64,000 nt of DNA, taken from assembly GCA_022497145.1 (NCBI GenBank), contig MU385888.1:1-64000 (forward strand), read 5' to 3'. The stretch is from Rostrohypoxylon terebratum. Taxonomy: Eukaryota > Ascomycota > Sordariomycetes > Xylariales > Hypoxylaceae. Below, piece after piece: positions 34,911-44,012 of this stretch. Position numbers and translations under genes: made by a program. Every line of letters starts with the position of its first letter. Position 1 is the stretch's first letter. The notes under the pieces were generated by a model. The model saw only the letters and a program-made list of their open reading frames with translations. It was not told the origin of the DNA and ran no database searches.

Positions 34911-36523
34911 TCTAAGCTTCAATCGTAGTAAACTATTTTAGTATCCCCAGATTCGTCATCTACGAGATATTCGCATCTACGAGATGTGTGACTAGAGCAA
35001 ACATTAAAAGAACAAGAAATTTAAGAAGCTTAAGAAGTGACAGCTGTTTGCCGATCCGAAATAAGCTTTCGGATAGATTTCAATGTCATGCTTAAAGTGG
35101 GGGGTTTGGAAGGCGGAGCTGGCTTAGGGTTGGTTGGTGGGTAAATTTAGACTTTCTTCAGGGATTGTGACGTCAAGCAAGGGAAGGCGGCTAGTAGTAC
35201 CTACCTAGGTACTGAAAATCAAGGGTCTTGGCGCTAGTTTCTTCTTCGCCTCGGCAGCTACAGAGTACACAGCTACACAGCTAGACTAAATCTAGACTAA
35301 GTCGTCCAAGTGCCTGATCCATGGGTTTCCAACAAGTTGTCTGAGACAGCACCAGTAAACGCCAACAAACGCCAACAAGCACCAGAACACGGCTCGATAG
35401 CTGGGGATTTCCGGATTCTCCGTGAGAATTTTATTTTCACCGGCACCTTGACGACGATCCGACCTTTTCCTGTAAGTTTTTGCCAGACACGTTGTCACGC
35501 AACGATTAATTTAATTATCGTGTCTTGACGGTTTCAGAAGATAGAGTTCCAAGGTTGAGCTGACGACTTCATTTTGCAAGTAACCAACCTTTCATAAGAA
35601 CACCACGTTTTTAATATACGCAAACCCACCACTACTATGTAGATTAATCCCTTGGCAATATTGGCAACATCTAAGGCGCGGGTAGGCACCGATGTTTGTT
35701 CAGGTTCAGGTTCCATCACCGAATAACGAGCCCTTGGATGAACAAGAGTAAGAAATGCAGATATGTTTATTACTTTTATTATTTGAAGAAACATGTTTGT
35801 TACTGGTCAACCGCATCCCGAAGTAGGGCACCATTAGATCGATTTAACCGATCCAATCGGTATAAAATACCTACGGTTTGTTTGACCGTGACGCATAAAG
35901 TCTTTCGTGTGCCGATTTAGAACAGGTTTGCGAGAAACAAGTTCGTAATTAGGTGGCTCAAGCTGCTCAGGAATTCCAGATGACGAAACGCCACAGCAAG
36001 CAGAGCAAGTTATTCTAAATTCGTTCCGATGTGGCGTCTCCTTACCCTGGCAGCTGCCTACTTTTATGTACGTACACTACTACTAATGCAGATGGCAGGG
36101 ATGGTTGCAGATGGTTACCTCCTCCAGCCTCCTTTGCAACCGGGGTTGTCGCATTTCACAGCCGCGATCGATCCACTTTTAACCATTGCTATCGATAAGT
36201 ACCGGCAATGCATGCGGGCCCGCGTAACCTTGAAGTCCAGCCATTTTTGGAGCATCTTGAGACATTCTCCCAACCTAAACACCTAAACATCTATTAACCC
36301 GAACATTCTTCTGGAAACGTCCACTTTACCTGTGGCATACGCGTATGATGGAATACCCCGAGGTGGCCCGTCAGACGCCACAACCCCACAGCATGGCCAT
36401 GGCATGGCATTCATGGCATAGCCGATGAGAGATCGTTAGTCGCCTCCGGCTGCGTAAGCTGTTTAAGGTTTGTATAAATCTTGGTCCGGCTCTCCCTCGA
36501 CTACCGGACTTGGAAGATGTTGG

Positions 36524-36551
36524 TATATTACACATATTACACATATTACAC
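36524..36551. repeat. ATTACACAT short tandem repeat
   Basis: Three copies of a nine-base ATATTACAC unit about 300 bp upstream of the GPI-type gene. Confidence 0.75.
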
Positions 36552-36570
36552 ACAAGACCAAGTGCCTACA

Positions 36571-36578
36571 TATATAAG
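36571..36578 (+). promoter_or_regulatory. TATA box candidate of the GPI-type protein gene
   Basis: TATATAAG lies 263 bp upstream of the start codon at 36841, a plausible distance for a fungal gene with a 5' UTR of about 200 bases. Confidence 0.5.
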
Positions 36579-36840
36579 TGTTTCCGTTTGATTATCCCTT
36601 TGGTTAGTTCCGGACTCTCGCTACTCACATATAAACGAGTGCTATTTCTGTCCATCACTTACAAACAGACAACACTGAAAACACTTTCAACCCTTACAAC
36701 AACCGACTATCGTGAGATCTTATATAGCTACCTCGTGCCTTCGAAACTTCGAGTCACCCTACTGGAGCCCTTCTTCTAGCTCATCCCTACTCAACCATAC
36801 AAACCAGTTCACTACTACAGTTACCAGACTACCTATCAAA

Positions 36841-37428
36841 ATGAAGGTCTCGTCTCTCCTCACTCTCTTTGCGGCTACCGCCGCCATGGCCCAGTCCCAA
36901 AGCGCCAGCTCTGTAACCACCAGCGCCTCTGCTTCAACTGACAGCACCGACTCTGGAACCAGCACTGCCGTCCAAACTTCCAGTTCCGCTGCCAGTGCTA
37001 GCGCTTCCGCATCTGCTACCGATACCAGCAGCTCAGACACCGTAGTCGCTACGTCAAGCGATTCTAGCTCTACCACTGTCGTCGCCACCGCCGCTTCTGC
37101 TACCACTTCCGACAGCTCATCCGCCATCGTATCTGTTGCTACAGGAACTGGTGTTTCGTCCGTCACTAGTAGCACTGCTGGCACTGCCGGTACCGGCGCT
37201 GCTTCGGCTTCTCTCAGCTCCGCTTCAGGCCTCAACGCTACTCTCCTAACGAGCGCCACGGGTAGTGGTGAGGCTACTGCCACACCTACTGGCCCTACTA
37301 CCACATTCGACACTGGCGACTCTGCGACGTCAACTGGAACCGCTGTACCAGAGTCGAACGCACTGCAAACCGGCAGCAACAGCTTGCTGGCTCTCGTTGG
37401 CTTTGCTGCCGTGTTCTTGCTCTCTTGA
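36841..37428 (+). CDS. Ser/Thr-rich GPI-anchored cell-surface protein
   Basis: Intronless, 195 aa. The ATG at 36841 starts a classical signal peptide (MKVSSLLTLFAATAAMAQ), whereas in-frame codons further upstream add a non-signal extension. Residues 19 to about 170 consist almost entirely of Ser, Thr, Ala and Val, expected to be densely O-mannosylated, with one N-glycosylation sequon (NATLL). The end (ALQTGSNSLLALVGFAAVFLLS) has a small-residue omega-site region followed by a hydrophobic tail, the GPI-attachment signal. There is no cysteine or catalytic domain. Likely role: a wall or plasma-membrane mucin-like spacer. Convergent with another GPI-type gene about 1.1 kb downstream. The class is secure; the specific function is unknown. 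Confidence 0.88.
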   Translation: MKVSSLLTLFAATAAMAQSQSASSVTTSASASTDSTDSGTSTAVQTSSSAASASASASATDTSSSDTVVATSSDSSSTTVVATAASATTSDSSSAIVSVATGTGVSSVTSSTAGTAGTGAASASLSSASGLNATLLTSATGSGEATATPTGPTTTFDTGDSATSTGTAVPESNALQTGSNSLLALVGFAAVFLLS

Positions 37429-38490
37429 GCGGACTAGCAGTCAATTATACGACACGCCGATCCGAGCACCAGATTATCACCACATGCTTAGTCTTCACCT
37501 ACTTACTAAATTCTTCACTTTCTTTCGATTACTCGTGCCAACGACAAATCAGCCGGACCAGGCAGGCCCTCGGGAGGCTGGTGGGTTCGGTTCACTCTAG
37601 TCGTTTGTCGCCACATCCCTTCTTAATGTAATTTTGGTCGGGTCTAAGCTCTGTTGCTTTTAAAACAAAAAGTCGAATAGCGATGACGCGCGGTCTCGGC
37701 TTAACGGTGGTAAATTGGCACTGGGTCCCGGCCAGCATCGGCAGGCGTTGCGGTAACATTCTTTGAATTGATAATATTAGACTTGGCTTTTGGGACACTC
37801 CGGTTTACCCCTACCCTACTCTCGTCCGGCCCGGCTCATCTCGTAGATGAGTTCAGGGTCGAGACGGTTTGAGGATGGTTAGGAGGATTGGTTACTTGTA
37901 ATTACAACCCCTATTTTAGAATTAAGTGTTGCTTCGGCTGGTTTAATAGGGTATGGTATAAGTAGTTTGGTTCAACGAGTAGAATTGTTGATGTTATAAT
38001 ATAAATCAATTAAATTATGTTACTCTTGTTGCCAATGTGACAGGTCTAGAATTGCTTCTCATTTATCTTGATTTATAAATCTTGCTCATTATCATATGTC
38101 CAATCTCATTTTCTTTCAGCCACGCGCGCAAGGGAGTATTACGATGTGATATGTAAGGTCCCAGCTAAAATCTAACGCAACCGATCGGCAAACCGTTTCC
38201 TCGTCCGGTAAGAATACTGATGATGCTGTCAACTCCGGCCTATGCTATTATGAATGTAAATGCGATACGCGCTTCCTCTGTAAATGCTGCGTTGCCTCGT
38301 CGATCTATATGCGAATCCCTTTTCTGATGTCTTGTCTTGTCTTTCTCCGCATTCCTTCCCGTTCGTTTTTCGGCATTCTTTCTTCGATTATCTCGTATCT
38401 CATATCCTCTCATACCACATCATCTCTTCCTATTCTCCCAGCCTACACTTGTAGGCCGTTGGTGTATAGGTACTTCAGGCATTTACTCAC
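37429..38490. other. intergenic region between convergent surface-protein genes
   Basis: 1.1 kb that should hold both 3' UTRs. AT-rich near 37920-38100. No supported gene. Confidence 0.55.
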
Positions 38491-39817
38491 TTAAGCAAGT
38501 CCCAAACCCAGCACTCCTGCTAGCAATCCGGCATTCACCCACACCCCCGCAGCCGCAGCCGCAGCACCCGAGCTGGGCAAATGCTTCATCACCGTCTCCG
38601 TAGCCGTGCTGGCGCTCAAAGTGCAACTCGCCGTGCCGCACCCGTACCCATCGGGACAGCAGCCCGGTGTGGGCCCGCCGTCCTCCTCGCCGCACAGGAA
38701 CCAGCCGCTCGCGCACGTCGCCGTCCCTGTCGCGGTAGCCGCGACCGCCTGCGCGTCGCTCAGGGGGACCACGACGGTGGCGCCGTTCGCGTTCACGATC
38801 GTCGTGCTGCTCGTGGCTGCTACGGGACACGACGTCGTGCTGCAGTCGCGGCCGGTGCGGCAGCAGCCGCCGCCTTCGCGCGCTAGGCACGCGTAGAAAC
38901 CCGTCGGGCAGTAGGACGTGCTGGCCGATATCTGCGTTGAGGGGGGTGTTGTGGTGGTGGGGAGGGGGGAGGAGGAGCCGGAGGTCGGGCGGTAGGCTGG
39001 GATACCGCCTGAGGCCGTGATGGTGGTTGGGTTCGTCACGGTTGCCGTTGTGGTTATTATTTGCGTTGTTGGGGTGGCGGAGATCGCGGGGGAGGAGGTT
39101 ATTACGGAGACGGCGGAGGCTACGCCTGGGTTGTTGAGTTCGTGTTAGCATTTCGTTTTTGAGAGATTGGGAGGGAGAGAAGTGCTTACATCCGACTTGC
39201 GCACACACGAAGCCGGCGATGCAGCACCCGCCGCCGACGTTCGCCGGGCACGCCGTCGCGCCGCTGGCACATGCGCCGACCGTGACGCCGCAGTTCTGCC
39301 CCACGGGACAGCATCCCACATTCCCTGCCTCGGGCGCGTTCGTGACGACGAAGCACGTGGTGCCCGAGGCGCAGCAGTAGTTCGGCTGGTCGATGTTCGT
39401 GCAGCTGTGCGTGTCGGACGGACACGCGAACTGTCGGCCCTGCAGCTTCGCTAGGACCTCGCGGGCTCGTCGGTACAGGCTCACGGCCTGGTCGTCATCG
39501 TCCGGCCCCTCTTCCGTTCGCCGCTCCGGCGAGCGGTAGTGGTAGTCCAGGTGTCGGGGGTACGGGGGAAGGAACGGCGTGGCTGCGGAGCTGTTGTTGC
39601 CGGAGAGAAGGAACTCCTCGGATTCTTGACGGGGTAGCGCTTGCGCTGGCGCGGGTCCAAAGGCGTAGTATTCGGGGAAGATCTTCTCGCCTTCGTCGAG
39701 GGACATCTTGCGGATTGCCGTTGGGTGGTGTTGTTGTTGCGCTAGCGCTTGAGTTGCGGCGGCGAGGAGGACGAGGAGGGTGGGTGGAAGGTTGAACATT
39801 GTCCTTGAGAGATGCAT
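38491..39817 (-). CDS. secreted GPI-type protein with repeated CC cysteine modules
   Basis: Proposed minus-strand join is 39817-39190 and 39125-38491 (420 aa). The intron has a GTAAGC donor and CAG acceptor, restoring FVCAQVGCVASAVSV. Order: signal peptide (FNLPPTLLVLLAAATQALAQ); an acidic/His/Pro pro-region to about residue 125; then cysteine modules, each with an adjacent CC pair: CPSDTHSC...NYCCASGTTC, VGCCPVGQNC...CPANVGGGCCIAGFVC, and after a Thr/Ser/Pro linker YCPTGFYAC...GGGCCRTGRDC and CASGWFLC...PGCCPDGYGC. A C-terminal hydrophobic tail (AAAAAGVWVNAGLLAGVLGLGLA) preceded by Ser/Gly/Ala fits GPI attachment. The CC-centred modules suggest small disulfide knots acting at the cell wall, possibly carbohydrate-binding; that is inference. 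Start may be MHLSRT or MFNLPP six codons on. Confidence 0.88.
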
Positions 39818-41190
39818 TGTCGCGGATTCGAAAAAAATGATGTTATTATCGCTCGGTGAGTTGGTAAGTGATGTTGAAGGCTGATCTTGGATTGTAGGTG
39901 AGATAAAACGAAAGTATTATTTCCGGCACCTCGCTAGGTGCAAACATTTGGTTTTACGGTGTAGCTTGCGGGTTACGCTAGAGAGGTAGGGGCGGTGACG
40001 TTGCGGACGATGCACAACGCGCAACGGGATGCCTTATCGTCAGCTCGGTCCAATGAATGGGAGCATCGGTATGAATCAAGACGTCGTCATCGGCACATTT
40101 CTTTTTTGTGTAACTTATTTGCTTAGAAAGTGATGTCTCAAGATTGGTTTGGTAATATTAGGAAATTTATTTATTGGATGGATCTCGAGAGAGCGACCGC
40201 TTGTTCTTGTTCTGGCCCCGGCGTCACCAACAAACAACTCAACCGAGCAACCAAGCAACCAGGGTGGCTAGGCCCGAACCGCTGAAGGATCGACGTTGGA
40301 TCGTATTCGAGTCCTGACCTTGACAACGCATAAAAGGAGTCAACAATTCACAATGTTTAAAAGGAGAACTTTAGGAGATATTCAAAATAATTCATATTCA
40401 TAACATTATACAGGAAATTTAGAAATATACAGGTGAATGAGGGTTACAAACATCCATGGATGGATGAGATGTGAAATCGCCGATACAACCCAATAGAAAC
40501 CGCTGTTTAGGTCATCAATCCAGTTATTCGGTAACAAATCCGAACCCCTGTACGAATACACTACGACCTGTGATCGTTCGTTACCCGGTATGATTATGCG
40601 GTTACCTCCAATTCCCGTACGTACTCTATTTCTCGACCATAAGATTGATATTTACCTAGGTTTCTCGAGACTACCTCTTCTTAATCTTCATTTTACATTT
40701 GAGAGAAAGCAAGGTGTCACCTTCAGCTTCTACGAAGTTGTTTAGAGCAAGATACTTCTTGCTTCAATGTTCCATGAGGTTCCTAATAAGGCAAGGTTCT
40801 AGAAGTACAGGACCCTGCATAGGATCGACCGGGAACTAATGCCGGAGTTACGTTATGTAGATGAAGTCATGCCTCATCTAGATATTGTAGTAGCATGGTC
40901 TGTATCACGACACACATATTTTGGCTTCATGTTCAATTCAGCTTTTGTACTCGGAGTGGAGCTAGGCACCACTCAACCTAGATTCAAGTGGATAGTCCTT
41001 TCAAACAATAGTCCGGAATTGGTCAATCCAACAGCTCTTTAGAAGAGCTATCGGTGATCAGAGAACTCGTCAGATCGGACTCTTGTATTCTAGAAGGCGT
41101 TTCCATCGTATTTTACAAGGTGGCCGTACACGTATATCCTGGGTATCAGATACCATATCCGTAATGTTATTAATACAACTCTATATTCCA
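39818..41190. other. intergenic region upstream of the CC-module gene
   Basis: 1.4 kb holding the promoter of the CC-module gene and the 3' region of the Mrm1 gene. One 67-codon frame at 40839-41042 has no recognisable domain. An ACCTAGG motif is near 40654. Confidence 0.55.
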
Positions 41191-43215
41191 TCACCAGAGT
41201 GACTCTGCCTCCGATTGAGAATCATTTTCTTTGGGTCCAGACCCGGGTACTGTAGTTAAGCTGTCTCTGATATGTTGCTTCTTCAGGAAAGCGGAACACA
41301 AGATGCCCGTTGCTACGCTGACGTTGAGGCTCTCTACCAGGGGAGATACGGACTGATTCGGTATCGACACCTCGAAATCCGCTAGACGCCGGGTGTCTCT
41401 CGTGATTCCTTCGCCCTCACTCCCCATCACTAGGATTGTAGGGAAATTTGACAAGGGATCGTATGTTTCTACTCTATCCAATGACAAGTGTTTGTTTCCC
41501 CTGGGGTAGCCGGTCGGCGCCACTGCAGCGTAGATCACCCAATCGTCTTCTTTAGAACGGGTAAGGAAGTCGAGGATAGAATCAACGGTGAAGAGCTTCA
41601 TAACTTCGGAGGCACCGGCGGATGATTTCGAGGCTATAGAATTCAAGGTAGCTGAATGGCCTTTAGTGATCCCGACAGCGCTGACACCTAAGAACGCTGC
41701 CGTTCGCAAGATAGCACCCAGATTTCCCGGGTCCTGAATTCGGTCTAGCAATAGAACAAATGGCAACCTACCAGGCGGGAGGTCACATCTGACAAAATTG
41801 TCGGTACCATTGATCTCGGCTTCCTCGGCAGATTGATATCCTAGTTTGAGAAAGAATCCCCGCTCTCCCATAGGACCTAGGGCCTTAACTGGTAGCTGAG
41901 GTAAGGGAGATGCCTCGAGAACACAACCATTATGTGGTCGGCCTTCACTCATCTTATCCATCCTGCGTAGGCCATCAGAATCCATTACTTCTATGACGGG
42001 GACCTTGGCCTCAAAGGCCAGCTTTCGGAAGAACGCGATCTGAGATTCGTCCTGTCGATTCTCGCCGCAATATATGTAGAGCTTATAGAGTTTTCGCGTT
42101 GTCTGCCTCAATGCAGCGTCGACTACGGACTTCCCGTATAGGAACTGGGATGCCGCGGTGGTGCGAGGAATCCGAACAGGACCCCTGTCATGGTCCTTTT
42201 TCTCTATTCGGCGGATTGGGGAGTCCACACCGTCTTCACCAGAGTTTTGCTCCCTCGATGGCCGATACTTGCGCGCGTCTTCCGTCCTTCCTTGGGCTTC
42301 CCGACTAGGCCACTCCTTTTGAACTTGCCTATCAGCGTTCCACCTCCTAGTCGAATCCCTTGTATCGAAGGACGTGTTAAACGGCTTGTCGAATGATTTG
42401 TTAAAATTCTCCCTAGACGCTGATCTATTTGCATCTGGCCTTTGAAATTTTCTGTGAGACGAATAGTCATCGTGTGATGATACAGCCGAATCCCTTCTTA
42501 CGAATGGTTTAGAGAACGATTTTTCAAATGATTGATCGGACGACTTGTTAAACGGTTTGTCGAATGGCTTGTCAAACCTCTCCCTAGAGGCTGGCCTAAA
42601 TGCGTTCGGCCTCTGATATTTCCTATGAGGCGATTCATCTTGCGATGATGCAGCGAAATCTCTCCTCTCACGCGGCCTGGCAAACTTGTCTTCGAAATTC
42701 CGCGACACACTAGGAGAGCGGATAGAATCACGAGTTGTTCGGCTATCTCTCGCTTGAAATGCTGGTGACCGCCCCGAAGGTCGCTCGGAGCCCCCATGAA
42801 AATCATTCATGAACTGAGCTGGTGACATCCTATCACTGCCTGTTCTCGTTTTTTGGAAGACTTGCTTGGCTTGGTAGACTAGACTCTTCTTTCCAAAAGA
42901 ATCGTTGGGATCATGGAAACGTGCTGCTCTCGATTTTGTCCCTGGAATATCCTTGTTTGTAATATCTTTCTTCCCCTTTGTTATTTTGAAGTCTGCTCGT
43001 CTAGGGGGATTCCTTGATCCAGTAGGTCTCAAGGAAGATTTGTTGAAACCCTGGGGTCTAGATTTCTGTGAGTCGCGCAGTCCGCGATGGATCGCGGACA
43101 GGGAGGAAGCCCTGGAGAGAACATTGATAGGCGTGAGAGAGACCCGGCTTCTAAGTAATATATGATGTCTACTATGTAAACATAGAGAATTGAGGAAAAT
43201 CATCGCAAATTTCAT
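41191..43215 (-). CDS. mrm1: mitochondrial 21S/16S rRNA 2'-O-ribose methyltransferase Mrm1 (SpoU family)
   Basis: Single exon of 674 aa from the ATG at 43215 (MKFAMIFLNSL). The frame continues upstream only to a TTG. The N-terminus is Arg/Ser/His-rich and reads as a mitochondrial presequence. Residues about 60-330 form a basic, disordered linker containing two diverged copies of a motif like RRDxAxSSxD...HRKxQRP...ASRExF. The enzyme starts at FLYGKSVVDAALRQTTRKLYKLYIYCG (SpoU substrate-binding domain). The SPOUT trefoil-knot motifs follow: LLDRIQDPGNLGAILRTAAF (motif 1, about 484-505), ILVMGSEGEGI (motif 2, about 593) and IPNQSVSPLVESLNVSVATGILC (motif 3, about 618-640). Family role: SAM-dependent ribose methylation of the large mitochondrial rRNA. 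Divergent from the remodeler gene. Identity to the Mrm1 branch is strong. Confidence 0.93.
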   Translation of the reverse strand: MKFAMIFLNSLCLHSRHHILLRSRVSLTPINVLSRASSLSAIHRGLRDSQKSRPQGFNKSSLRPTGSRNPPRRADFKITKGKKDITNKDIPGTKSRAARFHDPNDSFGKKSLVYQAKQVFQKTRTGSDRMSPAQFMNDFHGGSERPSGRSPAFQARDSRTTRDSIRSPSVSRNFEDKFARPRERRDFAASSQDESPHRKYQRPNAFRPASRERFDKPFDKPFNKSSDQSFEKSFSKPFVRRDSAVSSHDDYSSHRKFQRPDANRSASRENFNKSFDKPFNTSFDTRDSTRRWNADRQVQKEWPSREAQGRTEDARKYRPSREQNSGEDGVDSPIRRIEKKDHDRGPVRIPRTTAASQFLYGKSVVDAALRQTTRKLYKLYIYCGENRQDESQIAFFRKLAFEAKVPVIEVMDSDGLRRMDKMSEGRPHNGCVLEASPLPQLPVKALGPMGERGFFLKLGYQSAEEAEINGTDNFVRCDLPPGRLPFVLLLDRIQDPGNLGAILRTAAFLGVSAVGITKGHSATLNSIASKSSAGASEVMKLFTVDSILDFLTRSKEDDWVIYAAVAPTGYPRGNKHLSLDRVETYDPLSNFPTILVMGSEGEGITRDTRRLADFEVSIPNQSVSPLVESLNVSVATGILCSAFLKKQHIRDSLTTVPGSGPKENDSQSEAESLW

Positions 43216-44012
43216 CCATCGACTGGAGAAAAGTTTAAGAAAACTGGTGTGAAAAAGAAAAAAATAATATACCAATTGACGCTATCAAGGCGCAAAATCC
43301 TTATCGATTACTTTATCTACAATCTTATCGAAGCTCGAGGTCGCCAAAAAAAAAAGTCTTGGCACTATACATAGTACATGATAGTACGAAGTACATAGCT
43401 ACGTAATGCCATGGAGCCTTAAACCGGTTAGATCTTTTTTACTGTGTAAATGAACGGGACTGACCGGGCTGCCGAGGTGGGTACCTAGAGTCCTAGACCT
43501 AGCAAGTACCGGTGTACCAGGTGTAAAGTGGTTCCTATTAACGGAACGCGTGAAAGTGAATTTCTATCGCGTTTCTGAATTTCTGAATTTCTGAATCAAC
43601 CAACCTGCCAACGTCGCAGACACAACTCCGATAGACTAGACTATCCGATTTTTTTCCCTTCCTCGGCCTTGTTAACTTTCGCTCTTTTTAATGTAAGTGC
43701 TATTATGGCACCCTGTACTCCGTCGTTAACTTTAATTTGGCATCTTACCTGATTTCCTTAATTGCGCATTTCGTCCCTCTCCCTCTCCCTCTCCCTCTCC
43801 CGAACCGTCGGATCTTTGCATCTTTGGGTTTTTGGGTCTTTGGCGCCTTTTGCGACTGGACGATTGCTAACTAGAAAACAGATCCACACTTTTAATAATT
43901 TGTCGGATTACATCATACACACCTATACGCCGTCGATATGCCTTTGCCTTCCTTACTAATATATATCTGATGCTTATGTTGGAGTTTAGACTAGGAGGAC
44001 GAAGGCAACATT
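43216..44012. promoter_or_regulatory. divergent promoter region Mrm1 / chromatin remodeler
   Basis: About 800 bp separate the two divergent start codons. A CCCTCT polypyrimidine run (43774-43801) lies on the remodeler side, and three TTTCTGAA-type short repeats occur near 43572-43595. No TATA box is obvious. Confidence 0.5.
43774..43801. repeat. (CCCTCT)n polypyrimidine repeat
   Basis: About four and a half copies of CCCTCT upstream of the remodeler start. Such CT tracts are frequent near fungal transcription starts. Confidence 0.8.

Larger units (their letters stand above)
31137..36840. other. 5.7-kb gene-poor region with tRNA-like relics
   Basis: No supported protein gene. The longest frames (about 100 codons) lack domains and good splice contexts. 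Visible content: an A-rich (TAAAAA)n tract near 32841-32872, three sequences matching or close to the Pol III B-box (32997-33007 minus, 34668-34678 plus, 34762-34773 minus), a tRNA-D-arm-like stretch near 34893-34910, TAGG microrepeats near 32738-32756, and at the right end the promoter of the GPI-type gene. Probably decayed repeats. Confidence 0.55.

Noticed and set aside
36759..37379. 206-codon minus-strand frame opposite the Ser/Thr-rich gene
   Set aside because: A mirror image of the repetitive Ser/Thr/Ala codons; no start context or protein features of its own.
43216..43275. N-terminal extension of Mrm1 upstream of the ATG at 43215
   Set aside because: The extended frame begins with TTG, not ATG, and adds a hydrophobic stretch not expected of a mitochondrial presequence.
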